From: Streptomyces endocoffeicus
Lineage (GTDB): Bacteria > Actinomycetota > Actinomycetes > Streptomycetales > Streptomycetaceae
Assembly (NCBI RefSeq): GCF_016741935.1
Contig: NZ_JAERRG010000001.1
Location: forward strand, 62,001 to 126,000
DNA: 64,000 nt
Reading direction: 5' to 3'
Under the pieces are notes generated by a model. It had not been told where the DNA came from and did not search any database. It saw only the letters and a list, made by a program, of their open reading frames with translations. Every line of letters begins with the position of its first letter. Position 1 is the first letter of the stretch. Positions 17,078 through 25,657 of the stretch are shown piece by piece. Both the position numbers and the translations under genes were made by a program.

Positions 17078-17093
17078 TTGCCATTTTCGGCAA
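17078..17093. promoter_or_regulatory. Putative GntR operator, site 4 (upstream of racemase)
   Basis: TTGCC-ATTTTC-GGCAA has perfect 5-bp arms and lies 55 bases upstream of the racemase start. Confidence 0.6.
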
Positions 17094-17281
17094 TACTACT
17101 TCCCCCGACAACCATGCAGGCAAGGAGAGAGGCAGGCGCGTACGCACAGGCGAGGCGGCCCATCCGTCCGCACGCAGGAGCACCACCGACTGCCCGCGAG
17201 CCGACCGCCAGCCCGAGACGCAGCCTGACGACGAGGACATACGGTCACCACCCCAGCACCCTCGCGATCATTCGTGTTCTA

Positions 17282-17297
17282 TTGCCATTAACGGTCA
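17282..17297. promoter_or_regulatory. Putative GntR operator, site 5
   Basis: TTGCC-ATTAAC-GGTCA sits inside a longer imperfect palindrome, 17279-17301 (CTATTG...CAATAG). It is about 260 bases from both flanking genes. It could act with site 4 on the racemase gene or be a relic of a rearrangement. Confidence 0.5.
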
Positions 17298-17521
17298 ATA
17301 GCAGGAACGACCGTGTGCTCCGTTGCCGAGGAACTCGGGGCCGCGGAGGCTGACGTAGTCGGACCCGTCGAAGCAGAAGCGGCATCGTCACCGCGGGCCG
17401 TGAGGGCCCCGGCCGCGACCACCAGGGTGCTGTTGTCGACACCGCGCAGGTGAGGCTGCCCCCCCCACCTGCGGACCGCCCCGATCCGGCCATCGACGCC
17501 GAGGTCGGACCAGGGCGTTCC

Positions 17522-17536
17522 TAGACGACTGGTCTA
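17522..17536. promoter_or_regulatory. TetR (NemR-like) operator overlapping its own promoter
   Basis: TAGAC-GACTG-GTCTA is a palindrome with perfect 5-bp arms. A -10-like TACAGT lies at 17545-17550, seven bases before the ATG, and TAGACG at 17522 would be a -35 at 17-base spacing. The operator would then cover the -35, and the transcript would be nearly leaderless. The same half-sites recur at 18245-18262. Confidence 0.6.
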
Positions 17537-17557
17537 ATTTGGGGTACAGTCAGAGAC

Positions 17558-18151
17558 ATGCCAGCTACCGTACGCAGTTCCGGCACCCGTCGGAACATCC
17601 TCGACACCGCTCAGCGGATCATGGCCCACAAGGGCTACTCCGCGGTGGGCATCAATGAGGTGCTCAAGGAAGCCGGCGTGCCAAAGGGGTCCTTCTATCA
17701 CTACTTCACCTCGAAGGACGCTTTCGGTGAAGCACTACTGAAGAGCTACTTCGCGGACTATGTCGCAGACATGGACCGCATCCTCGCCCCGTCCGGGCGG
17801 TCGGCCGCCGAGCGGCTGATGGCGTACTGGCAGCAGTGGCGGGAGACGCAGAGCTTTGACCACTGCCAGGGCAAGTGCCTGGCAGTGAAGCTCAGCGCCG
17901 AGGTCGCCGACCTGTCGGAACCGATGCGCCTGTCCCTGAAGGAGGGCACGGACGCGGTCGTCGACCGCATCGCGCGGGCGATCGCCGACGGCCTGAAGGA
18001 CGGATCCCTCTCCATCGACGGCACCCCCCGCGACGTCGCCCGGCCGCTGTACGACCTGTGGCTCGGCGCCAGCGTCATGGCTAAGATCCACCGCAGCCTC
18101 GCCCCCATCGACACCGCCACAGCACTGACCCGCCAACTCCTGCACCTGTAG
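17558..18151 (+). CDS. TetR-family regulator, NemR-like electrophile/oxidant sensor
   Basis: The 197-residue protein has a TetR N-terminal HTH (GVPKGSFYHYFTSKDAF). Its ligand domain resembles Escherichia coli NemR as I recall it: CLAVKLSAEVADLSE corresponds to the NemR region holding redox-active Cys106, here Cys107. NemR Lys175, which is reported to bond with that cysteine, aligns with Lys176 in AKIHRSLAP. NemR de-represses detoxification genes in response to bleach, quinones and methylglyoxal. The gene adjoins a PfpI/DJ-1-family protein whose promoter carries matching TAGAC/GTCTA boxes. A reactive-electrophile switch is a well-supported inference. Confidence 0.87.
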   Translation: MPATVRSSGTRRNILDTAQRIMAHKGYSAVGINEVLKEAGVPKGSFYHYFTSKDAFGEALLKSYFADYVADMDRILAPSGRSAAERLMAYWQQWRETQSFDHCQGKCLAVKLSAEVADLSEPMRLSLKEGTDAVVDRIARAIADGLKDGSLSIDGTPRDVARPLYDLWLGASVMAKIHRSLAPIDTATALTRQLLHL

Positions 18152-18244
18152 GAGCCCGGCTCCCTCACAGGAGCCTCCGCCACGCCAACCGACCAGGGCC
18201 AGCGGGAAAACCCGCGCATGAGATCCTGGCGCGCCCTGGCAAAA

Positions 18245-18262
18245 TAGACCGGTCTACTAGAC
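18245..18262. promoter_or_regulatory. NemR-like operator upstream of the PfpI/DJ-1 gene
   Basis: The 12-bp perfect palindrome TAGACCGGTCTA (18245-18256) is followed after one base by a third half-site TAGAC (18258-18262), ten bases before the ATG. The half-sites match those before the tetR gene, although the internal spacing differs. Confidence 0.65.
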
Positions 18263-18271
18263 AGGAACGTT

Positions 18272-18958
18272 ATGAAGGTCCTCATCGTCCTCACCTCTCA
18301 CGACAAGCTCGGCGACACCGGCCGCACCACCGGCTTCTGGCTCGAGGAACTCGCCGCCCCCTACTACCGCTTCCAGGAAGCCGGCTGGGACATCACCCTC
18401 GCCTCCCCCAAGGGTGGCCAGCCCCCACTCGACCCCAAGAGCAACGAACCCGCCACCCAGACCGACCAGACCCGCCGCTTCGAAGCCGACCCCGAAGCCA
18501 CCAGCGCACTCGCCAACACCGTACGCCTGGACTCGGTTACCGCCGACGACTTCGACACGGTCTTCTACCCCGGCGGCCACGGCCCCCTCTGGGACCTTGC
18601 CGAGGACCCCACCTCCGCCCGCCTCATCGAAAACACCCTCCGCGCCGGCAAGCCCCTGGCCCTCGTCTGCCACGCACCCGGCGTCCTGCGCCACACCCTC
18701 AACGAAGACGGCACCCCTCTCATCCACGGCAAGCAGGTCACCGGCTTCGCCAACTCCGAAGAGGACGCGGTCGAACTCACGGACATCGTCCCCTTCCTCG
18801 TCGAAGACGAACTCAAGCGCCTCGGCGGCATCTACACCAAGACCGACGACTGGCAGCCTTACGTCGTCCACGACGGCCTTCTCATCACTGGCCAGAACCC
18901 CGCGTCCTCCGGCCCCGCAGCCGACGCCCTCATCCAACTCACCGCCGCCCGCCCCTAA
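18272..18958 (+). CDS. DJ-1/PfpI (Hsp31-like) class I glutamine-amidotransferase-like protein
   Basis: The 228-residue protein belongs to the Hsp31/PfpI branch of the DJ-1 superfamily. The nucleophile elbow is LVCHAPGVL with Cys133 followed by His134; an acidic residue in WLEELAAPYY near residue 26 and the FYPGGHGP loop near 100 complete the usual active-site region. Such proteins act as glyoxalase III (methylglyoxal to lactate), with a proposed deglycase role. Control by a NemR-like TetR fits methylglyoxal or electrophile detoxification. AGGAA precedes ATG 18272. Confidence 0.85.
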   Translation: MKVLIVLTSHDKLGDTGRTTGFWLEELAAPYYRFQEAGWDITLASPKGGQPPLDPKSNEPATQTDQTRRFEADPEATSALANTVRLDSVTADDFDTVFYPGGHGPLWDLAEDPTSARLIENTLRAGKPLALVCHAPGVLRHTLNEDGTPLIHGKQVTGFANSEEDAVELTDIVPFLVEDELKRLGGIYTKTDDWQPYVVHDGLLITGQNPASSGPAADALIQLTAARP

Positions 18959-18991
18959 CCCACAACCCACACACCGGAATCAGGAAACTCA

Positions 18992-19390
18992 ATGGCCCAT
19001 TCCCAAGGCTTCAAGGTCATCAGCAATCTCTACGCGGCCTACAAAGATGGGGATCTGGTTTCTTTCTACAAGGATCTGTCTCCCGACCTTGTATGGATTG
19101 AGTGTGAGGGATTTCCCACTCCAGGCGTATTCCGGAACAAGGAAGAGGTGGTCGACAACGTCTTCAGCGTACTCGCACGCGACTGGAGCCACTGGAACTT
19201 CGAGCTCGATCAGCTCATCGATGCTGGTGAGTTCATTGTCGCGACCGGAACGTACCAAGGGACCCACGGAACTACTGCCAGGTCCTTCAACGCAAGAGCC
19301 GCTCATACCTGGCACGTGGTCAACGGGAAGATCGTGCGATTCGAGCAGTTTGCCGACACACATCTTATACAAAGTGCCGCAACTGCTTAG
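18992..19390 (+). CDS. SnoaL/NTF2-like fold protein
   Basis: The 132-residue protein matches the SnoaL-like NTF2 fold: an N-terminal helix with LYAAYKDGDLVSFY, a PDLVWIECEG strand, and a C-terminal AHTWHVVNGKIVRFEQFAD hairpin. Members include cyclases, hydratases and many uncharacterised proteins. It follows the PfpI gene by 33 bases with AGGAAA upstream, so it is probably part of the same electrophile-response operon. Codon use is visibly less GC-biased than in its neighbours (for example GATGGGGATCTGG), which may mark later acquisition. Confidence 0.75.
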   Translation: MAHSQGFKVISNLYAAYKDGDLVSFYKDLSPDLVWIECEGFPTPGVFRNKEEVVDNVFSVLARDWSHWNFELDQLIDAGEFIVATGTYQGTHGTTARSFNARAAHTWHVVNGKIVRFEQFADTHLIQSAATA

Positions 19391-19454
19391 CCCCCGACAC
19401 CATCTGCCGCCATGCCGCGTATAGCCGGCGGGTGCTCGCCATCACGAGGAAATC

Positions 19455-19494
19455 GTGCTGGTCGTAGTCCTCAACGAGTGGCTACGACCAGCAC
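19455..19494. terminator. Bidirectional terminator between snoaL-like gene and APC permease 2
   Basis: A perfect 13-bp stem (GTGCTGGTCGTAG at 19455 and its complement at 19482) with a 14-base loop is followed by TTTCCC. It lies in the convergent 254-bp gap, where I see no other feature. Confidence 0.8.
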
Positions 19495-19644
19495 TTTCCC
19501 TACGGATCCCAGGTACGGCCGGCCTCGCGCGGTGTCCGCTCGGCTGCTCTCCTCATCGTGTTCGCGATCATCACCTCGGTGGCGGTTCGCCGCTGAACCG
19601 GGGCCGCTGACTCGCATCCTCTTCGTTCAGCTGAATGTCCACCG

Positions 19645-21240
19645 TCACAGCTGAGTCCCTTCCTGTGCGCGTCCTCCGCTGCGCCGACCGCGGGATCCGG
19701 CGTCGCCTCCGGGCCGACTCGCCGCCGCCGTCGCGCGCATGCGCTCGGCAACCTCGATCGCGTCGCCCTCAGGACCAGTCTTGTTGCGGTCCGGGTTGCG
19801 CGTGAACAGGTAGACCAGGCCCACACCGGCGACTACGGCGAAGCCGATCAGCGCGATCCACTGGTCGTAGAACGGGCCGTCCCCAGTCGGCATCGCGAGC
19901 AGCACCATCGCCAGCACGCCGTAGATCAACGCGCCGATGGTGATCGGAGTACCGGCCCTGCCCAGCGCAAACTGCCCCGCGGGACGCCAGCCCTTAAGAC
20001 GCATACGCAAGCTGGCAAACACAACCATCTGGAACGCGCAGTACACCGCGAGGACCTGGAACGCCGCGATCCGCAACAGCGAGTCCGGCTGGAAGTACAC
20101 GAAGACGATGATGAAGATGGGCAGCACGTTGACCGCGACGAGAGCGTTCAACGGGACGCGCCGCTTCTGCGACATCTTGGCGAAGCGCTGGCTGCCGGGG
20201 AACATATTGTCCCGGGCGAACGAATAGACCAGACGGCTGGCGGCGGCTTGCTGTCCCATCACACAGGCGATGAACGAGATCAACGCCACGACGAGGAAGA
20301 TCTTCGTTCCGATGACGCCCAGCGAGGAGAAGAGGATGGCGGGGATGGGGTTGCCGATGTCGCCGCTGACGATGGCCGGCAGATCAGGCGCGGCGAGCAG
20401 GTAACCGGCGAAGGAGAAGAAGGCCGAGATCGACCCCACCACCACTGTCAGCTGCATGGCCAAGGGGATGCGGCGGCCAGGGTTGGGCACCTCTTCCGCG
20501 ACCTCGCCGCACGCCTCGAATCCGTAGCAGAGGACCAGGCCGACGATGGAGGAGCCGAGGAACGCCCAGACATAGCCCTCCCCACCGGCGCCGGCTCCGA
20601 GGGTGTCGAAGAACACCGAGAAGGGCTGATGCCGGTTGAACAGCAGAAGGTAGAGCCCGACGAGAATCACGCCGCTCAGCTCGGCGACAAGACCGACCTT
20701 GGCGATCTGCGACAGGGCCTTGGTACCGCCCACATTCAGCAGCAGACAGACCACGATCATGCCGGCCGCGATCAGCGCCTGAGTCAGGGGGCCGGCCCCA
20801 CTGTCCAGCGATTTGGCGTCGGAGAACAGTGCGACCACGAAGTTCGGACTGAACAGCGCCGTCGTCGTGATGGCGACGATCACCGCGAATACGTATATCC
20901 AGGACAGGACCCATGCGTAGCGCCCGTTCCAGAGCCTGCGTCCCCACTGGTACAGCCCGCCGGCGAGCGGATACTGCGACACCACCTCGCCGAACACCAA
21001 GGTGACCAGGAACTGGCCCGCTCCGACGATGAGCATCCAGTAGATCGAGACCGGCCCGCCTGTACTCACTCCTGGCGCGAACAGGGAGAAGACCCCGACG
21101 AGCGGCGAGAGGTACAGGAACCCGAGAGCAAAGTTGGACCAGAGGCCCATCTTGCGGTCGAACTGCTGCTCGTAGCCGAGCGCCCTGAGCTGCTCGGCCT
21201 CCGGAGTCAGCTCCCCACTGAGCTTCTCTATGTCTGACAT
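19645..21240 (-). CDS. APC-superfamily amino acid/amine permease (copy 2)
   Basis: The 531-residue permease has about 12 membrane segments and is a close paralogue of the 1523-3136 product. Both share LGYEQQFDRK-type N-termini, FGEVVSQYPLAGGLYQWGRR, the EEVPNPGRR loop, and a charged GPEGDAIEVAERMR tail. It stands alone between a terminator and the divergent GntR copy 2. Two putative GntR palindromes (21388-21403 and 21411-21426) lie about 150-185 bases upstream of its start, which suggests shared control with the catabolic operons. Confidence 0.88.
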   Translation of the reverse strand: MSDIEKLSGELTPEAEQLRALGYEQQFDRKMGLWSNFALGFLYLSPLVGVFSLFAPGVSTGGPVSIYWMLIVGAGQFLVTLVFGEVVSQYPLAGGLYQWGRRLWNGRYAWVLSWIYVFAVIVAITTTALFSPNFVVALFSDAKSLDSGAGPLTQALIAAGMIVVCLLLNVGGTKALSQIAKVGLVAELSGVILVGLYLLLFNRHQPFSVFFDTLGAGAGGEGYVWAFLGSSIVGLVLCYGFEACGEVAEEVPNPGRRIPLAMQLTVVVGSISAFFSFAGYLLAAPDLPAIVSGDIGNPIPAILFSSLGVIGTKIFLVVALISFIACVMGQQAAASRLVYSFARDNMFPGSQRFAKMSQKRRVPLNALVAVNVLPIFIIVFVYFQPDSLLRIAAFQVLAVYCAFQMVVFASLRMRLKGWRPAGQFALGRAGTPITIGALIYGVLAMVLLAMPTGDGPFYDQWIALIGFAVVAGVGLVYLFTRNPDRNKTGPEGDAIEVAERMRATAAASRPGGDAGSRGRRSGGRAQEGTQL

Positions 21241-21387
21241 GGATACCTGCCCTAGATCGTCGATGCGTCACTGCGGCTGAAGGCATTGGGAGAGGACTGG
21301 CTCGAGGAGAGAGGGCACTCCTGAGGCGAGCCGGGATGTGCCCGACTCCAGGGGTTCGTCCCCGAGCTCCGTGTTGCCGCCTGATGA

Positions 21388-21426
21388 TGGCCGATTAAGG
21401 TCAGCTTGCATAGCCGTTAGTGGCTA
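21388..21426. promoter_or_regulatory. Two adjacent putative GntR operators, sites 6 and 7 (APC permease 2)
   Basis: TGGCC-GATTAA-GGTCA (21388-21403) and TAGCC-GTTAGT-GGCTA (21411-21426, perfect outer arms) lie 23 bp apart in register, about two helical turns. They are in the 344-bp divergent region 21241-21584 between permease 2 and GntR copy 2. Nothing else is recognisable there. Confidence 0.55.
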
Positions 21427-21533
21427 ACTTTTGGTTCACCAAGGCTTCGCCTTGCCGCAATACATGACAAAACGTACAAAATTGCCGCACATGGTCGCCT
21501 CGGAGGCCGACAAGAAATGCTCAGCCGGAGCAG

Positions 21534-21555
21534 GCATTACCATAGGTGGTCATAA
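21534..21555. promoter_or_regulatory. Putative GntR operator, site 8 (GntR copy 2)
   Basis: The core TTACC-ATAGGT-GGTCA (21537-21552) is preceded by the same GCA as site 3 and ends 29 bases before the GntR start. It is less symmetric than site 3. Confidence 0.65.
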
Positions 21556-21584
21556 AGGATTCCTCATGATAGGGATGTCACCCC

Positions 21585-22349
21585 ATGCGCCAGTTCTCCC
21601 CTGTTCGTTCGCGACGGGTCACGCACGACGTGATGGCGCAGCTACTCGACCGGCTCAAGTCGGGCGAACTGCGCGAGGGCGATGTGCTGCCAGGTGAACG
21701 GGTCCTGGCAGCGCAGATGGACGTGTCCCGTCCCACGATCAGTCACGTCATCGGCCGACTCACCGAGGCGGGTGTCCTCAAGAGCGGTCAAGGACGCAAC
21801 GGCAACGCCGAAGTCATCTCCATCTGGATCCCCGAATCGCTGGCAGAGCACAGCAACGAAGTCTCCGGCGACCTGACGCCCGAGGCAATCTTCCGCATCC
21901 TCGAGGCGCGCAAGGCCGTGGAGCCGCGCGTCGCACAGCTGGCCGCGTTGCGGGCCACTGATCAGATCTACGACGAGATGACGCGGTCCATCCGGCTGAT
22001 GCGCAAACATCGTCACGACGTGACCCGGTCTCAGCAGGCCGAACAGCTTTTTCACCGCATCATATGGCGCGCGGCGGGCAATCCGTCACTGGAGCGCATG
22101 ATGAAGGGACTCGAGGCCGAAATCGCTCCGATTCACGAATTGATGCTGCGCACCACCGAGGACTTCGAAGCAGGCATCGAACTGCATGAGGCGACACTGG
22201 CCGCACTCATGCGGGGAGACCCGGACGAGATCGAACGGGAAATGGTGCGTCACCTGGCACACTTCGAAACGATCGTCGAAGACGCGCTGCAGCGCACCCC
22301 TCGTCGCAAACTACCCGCGTTTTTGATGCCGCTGGACACCCAGAACTGA
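21585..22349 (+). CDS. GntR-family transcriptional regulator, FadR/FCD type (copy 2)
   Basis: The 254-residue protein is a near twin of the 15075-15851 product: winged helix, then FCD domain. The recognition region LPGERVLAAQMDVSRPTIS differs by a single residue from copy 1. The C-termini diverge only in the last residues. As with copy 1, an operator-like palindrome lies close upstream and a racemase-family sequence lies immediately downstream on the opposite strand, although here the racemase is collapsed. The whole gntR-racemase unit was therefore duplicated. Confidence 0.92.
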   Translation: MRQFSPVRSRRVTHDVMAQLLDRLKSGELREGDVLPGERVLAAQMDVSRPTISHVIGRLTEAGVLKSGQGRNGNAEVISIWIPESLAEHSNEVSGDLTPEAIFRILEARKAVEPRVAQLAALRATDQIYDEMTRSIRLMRKHRHDVTRSQQAEQLFHRIIWRAAGNPSLERMMKGLEAEIAPIHELMLRTTEDFEAGIELHEATLAALMRGDPDEIEREMVRHLAHFETIVEDALQRTPRRKLPAFLMPLDTQN

Positions 22350-22393
22350 CGGAAGACAATCCGCGCGAATTCACGAGGGCGGAGCTACTGGGA

Positions 22394-22531
22394 TCAACCC
22401 TCGGGCTCCCAGGGCCGTCCCACGACGAAGCCGCTCTCGCCGGGTATCGGCGGCAGCCCGCCGACGACAACCTTCCCGGACTCACCTTCGGCGTGCGCAG
22501 CAACCACGTACAGCGAACGGCTGAACCTCAT
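22394..22531 (-). pseudogene. Collapsed proline-racemase-family gene: N- and C-termini joined in frame
   Basis: Read leftward from ATG 22531, 45 codons join the first ~32 residues of the racemase (MRFSRSLYVVAAHAEGE, then SGKVVVGGLPPI) directly to its last ~12 (GFVVGRPWEPEG). About 300 codons, including both active-site regions, are missing, yet the frame is intact. The intact paralogue at 15974-17023 begins MRFSRSLHVVDTHAEGE and ends GFVVGRPWEPEH. Both lie convergent to a gntR gene. The start overlaps the stop of the SpoIIE-type gene (ATGA), so it might still be translated. Confidence 0.88.
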
Positions 22532-25389
22532 GGAGCTGTCTTCCCACCGGCGGCGGCCGCCGGAAGCGGCTGCTCGGCCCAGATGGTCTTGCCCTTATCG
22601 GTGTATCGAGTGCCCCACTCCTCGGCAAGCTGGGCGACAAGGAAGAGACCTCGTCCACCCTCGTCGGTGCTGGCAGCGTGACGCAGGTGAGGGGAGGTGC
22701 TGCTGGTGTCGGAAACCTCGCAGATCAACGAGCGATCGCGGAGCAGGCGTACCTGGATGGGTCCGCTTGCGTAGCGGATGGCGTTGGTGACCAGTTCGCT
22801 GAGCAGCAATTCGGTGGTGAACGCGGCCTCGTCCAGCCCCCAGTCGCTGAGCCTGCGGGTGACGGCGGCCCGGATGTCGGAGACGACAGCGGGATCTGCC
22901 GGCACGTCCCAGTGGGCGATCTGCTCTGGGTCCAGGGCACGGGTGCGAGCGAGGAGCAGGGCGATGTCGTCGTGCCGGTGGTCGGGTACTACGGCGTCCA
23001 AGACGACCTGGCAGGTGTCCTCCAGCGGGACGTCGGAGTGTGTCAGTTCGCGGCCCAGCCGGTCGAGGACGGTGTCGATGTCGCCGTGGCGGTTGTCGAT
23101 GAGTCCGTTGGTGTAGAGGAGCAGCCGGCTGTCTTCGGGGAGGTGTATATCGGCGGTTTCGAAGGGAAAGCCGCCCAGGCCGAGAGGCGGTCCGGCGGGT
23201 ACGTCGGGGAAGGTGACGGTGCCGTCGGGGTGGACGAGCGCGGGTGGCAGATGGCCGGCACGGGCGAGGCTGCATCGTTGGGAGGTGGGGTCATAGATGG
23301 CGTAGAGGCAGGTGGCGCCGATGACTCCATCGCCGGTGGCGCTCTCTTCATGCGCGGCGGTCTCGTCCTGGTCGAGTCGGCCCACGAGTTTGTCGAGGTG
23401 GGTGAGGAGTTCGTCGGGGGCGAGATCCAGGGTGGAGAAGTTGTGGATGGCAGTGCGCAGCCGGCCCATGGTGGCGGCGGCGTGCAGACCGTGGCCGACG
23501 ACGTCACCGACGACGAGGGCGACGCGGGCACCGGACAGCGGGATGACGTCGAACCAGTCCCCGCCGACACCGGATTCCGCGGGCAGATAGCGGCAGGCGA
23601 CCTCCACGGCGTTCTGGTCCGGTAGACCGTGGGGCAGGAGGCTGCGTTGCAAGGCCAGGACCATGGTGTGTTCGCGGGTGTAGCGGCGCGCGTTGTCGAT
23701 GGAGAGGGCAGCCCGGACGGCGAGTTCATGAGCCAGGGCGCAGTCGTCCTCGGTGAAGGGGCCGTGTTCTTTCAAGCGGTAGAAGCTCGCTACGCCGAGG
23801 GCTACGCCACGAGCGCTCAGGGGAGCGGTGATGAGGGAGTGGATGTTGTGGCCGACGATGGTGTCCTCAGAACGCTCGAGGTCCTGGGACAGCCATCCTG
23901 CGGCGGTCTCGAGGTCGGGCTCCAGCTGGGGGTGTCCGCTGGCCAGGCAGCGGGCTTGGGGCGTGGCGGGGGCGAAGCTGATCCGTTCGCCGACCGGATG
24001 GAAGAGGTAGTCGTCGCGAACGCCGTGGCTCACCGCACGGCGCAGATCGGTGTCAGGCTCCGGGGACTCCTCTCCGCGGATTACGGCGTCGCTCAGGTCG
24101 ATGATCACGATGTCGGCGACCCGTGGCACGGCTATCTCGGCGAGCTCCTGGGCGGTGCGGGTCACGTCCAGGGTGGTCCCGATAAGGGCGCTGGCGTCGG
24201 ACAGCAGTTCCAGACGGCGGCGGGCCGCCAGGGCGATCTTCCCGACCTCTGGCTCGCCGACCAGAAGAAGCCGCTCACCAGTCGTGCTGGGTGGACGGGG
24301 TGTCGCGCGCTCCGGTGGCGCACCAAGAGGGTGTGTGACAGCGGAGAGAGGTCCCGCTGCCGGGATCGATCGCGGTGGAGGGGAACCCGGCGGTTCCTCG
24401 GCAGGAGTGGCCACAGCGACGGCAGGAGTGGCCACAGCGAGACGATGTTCAGATCCGCCGACGGCGAAAACGGCCTCGATGGCGACACCGACTACCCCGG
24501 AGTGGCTCGTGACTGGCCGACTCAGCAGGGTGACCGCCTGGCCGTGGGAGAGGGGCACCTCGATGGCGGCCCACTGACCCGAGGAAATCAGCTCAGCGGC
24601 CCTTTCTCTCAGCAACATCTGGTCACGCCAGTGCAACGCGCTCTCGGCCAGTTCACCCCTATGGCATGGTTGCCTGTCCGGTTTCATATCCGGCGTGTTC
24701 GCACGGTTCTTGATCTCGAGGTATGCCTGCAGCAGTGCGCGCTCTCGTGCCGATCTCTGTTCCAATAGCCGCCGTTCGATGGCCTCAACTGCCCTGTGCA
24801 TCAGGGACTCCATCACCGGGATCGTGCCGTGTACCGGGAAATCGAAGTCGATGATGCCTTCGATATGCCCGTCGAGGGGGTCACGCAGCGGGAAGGAGAT
24901 ACAAGCCTCCGACTGACCGGATTCCGTGAAGTGCTCGGCGCCGACTACGAAACTCGGTCGCCTTTCCGCCAGAGCCATGGCGACAGCGTTGGTCCCGGCG
25001 AACTGCTCGGCAACGTTGAAGCCTGGTTCGGCTTGGACCGGGAGGAGTCGTTTGATCACGGACAGGCCGCCGAACCGGTGCTGGAGTGCTGTGCCCTTCC
25101 CGTCGGTGAGGGTCACGAACGTCTCTGTCCCCGCTATCTTCGCCGCCAGCCAGTCAAGGACGGGCTCAGCCGCGTGGACAAGGCGACTCGTCGTGTCGTA
25201 GTCCTGCCCATAAAGGGGATCGTCATCGTTGGGGGAGATTCTCAGGTAACGGCAGCGCTGCCACGAGGACAGGATCACGTTACGTACACCTGTCGCGACC
25301 GGCTCGCCCTCCAAGAACCGCTCGCGGGCGCGCGCCAGACTCCTGAGGTCACCCTCCGCGACGATCGCCATCTGGTTCATTTCCCACAT
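22528..25389 (-). CDS. GAF-GAF-SpoIIE (PP2C)-HATPase multidomain regulatory phosphatase
   Basis: From ATG 25389 (GGAG seven bases upstream) the product has 953 residues. Residues ~30-215 form a DhaR/AcoR-like sensor with ILSSWQRCR and a GAF domain. A Pro/Ala linker at ~310-370 contains a 21-bp tandem repeat (24400-24441). A second GAF follows at ~395-565. The SpoIIE PP2C domain is at ~590-815 with GGDWFD and GDVVGHG metal motifs. An anti-sigma-type HATPase at ~830-940 has ELVTNAIRYA and GGRGLFLVAQLA boxes. Such proteins control sigma factors through anti-anti-sigma dephosphorylation. No partner gene adjoins. The C-terminal tail reads into the former racemase leader. Confidence 0.9.
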   Translation of the reverse strand: MWEMNQMAIVAEGDLRSLARARERFLEGEPVATGVRNVILSSWQRCRYLRISPNDDDPLYGQDYDTTSRLVHAAEPVLDWLAAKIAGTETFVTLTDGKGTALQHRFGGLSVIKRLLPVQAEPGFNVAEQFAGTNAVAMALAERRPSFVVGAEHFTESGQSEACISFPLRDPLDGHIEGIIDFDFPVHGTIPVMESLMHRAVEAIERRLLEQRSARERALLQAYLEIKNRANTPDMKPDRQPCHRGELAESALHWRDQMLLRERAAELISSGQWAAIEVPLSHGQAVTLLSRPVTSHSGVVGVAIEAVFAVGGSEHRLAVATPAVAVATPAEEPPGSPPPRSIPAAGPLSAVTHPLGAPPERATPRPPSTTGERLLLVGEPEVGKIALAARRRLELLSDASALIGTTLDVTRTAQELAEIAVPRVADIVIIDLSDAVIRGEESPEPDTDLRRAVSHGVRDDYLFHPVGERISFAPATPQARCLASGHPQLEPDLETAAGWLSQDLERSEDTIVGHNIHSLITAPLSARGVALGVASFYRLKEHGPFTEDDCALAHELAVRAALSIDNARRYTREHTMVLALQRSLLPHGLPDQNAVEVACRYLPAESGVGGDWFDVIPLSGARVALVVGDVVGHGLHAAATMGRLRTAIHNFSTLDLAPDELLTHLDKLVGRLDQDETAAHEESATGDGVIGATCLYAIYDPTSQRCSLARAGHLPPALVHPDGTVTFPDVPAGPPLGLGGFPFETADIHLPEDSRLLLYTNGLIDNRHGDIDTVLDRLGRELTHSDVPLEDTCQVVLDAVVPDHRHDDIALLLARTRALDPEQIAHWDVPADPAVVSDIRAAVTRRLSDWGLDEAAFTTELLLSELVTNAIRYASGPIQVRLLRDRSLICEVSDTSSTSPHLRHAASTDEGGRGLFLVAQLAEEWGTRYTDKGKTIWAEQPLPAAAAGGKTAP

Positions 25390-25657
25390 TGGAACGCTCC
25401 GACCACCGCGCGATTCCCGTGCTGGGCCCTCATACACGGTTTCGAATGTACTACCCCGGAGGCCGGGGCGTTCGCTTACCCAGAACGCCGCATCGCGTCT
25501 TCTCGTCATCCAGCTGGAGATCGCGATCTTCCCCCGATCGCCTTCGCCCCCCCGGTCCGGGCATGGTGCCTTACGTGCACCCGACGGACATCCGTCTCGC
25601 ATGCCTACAGTGGAGGCAGGAGCACATCCACCAAGAACCGATTTTGGCCCTTAACCC

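Larger units (their letters stand above)
17024..17557. other. Divergent intergenic region between the racemase gene and tetR
   Basis: This 534-bp stretch carries two putative GntR sites (17078-17093 and 17282-17297) and the TetR site with promoter near 17522. Between 17301 and 17520 I see short open frames but no recognisable protein. Confidence 0.6.

Noticed and set aside
17301..17520. Short open frames on both strands as small genes
   Set aside because: No ribosome site, no family pattern, and biased low-complexity sequence.
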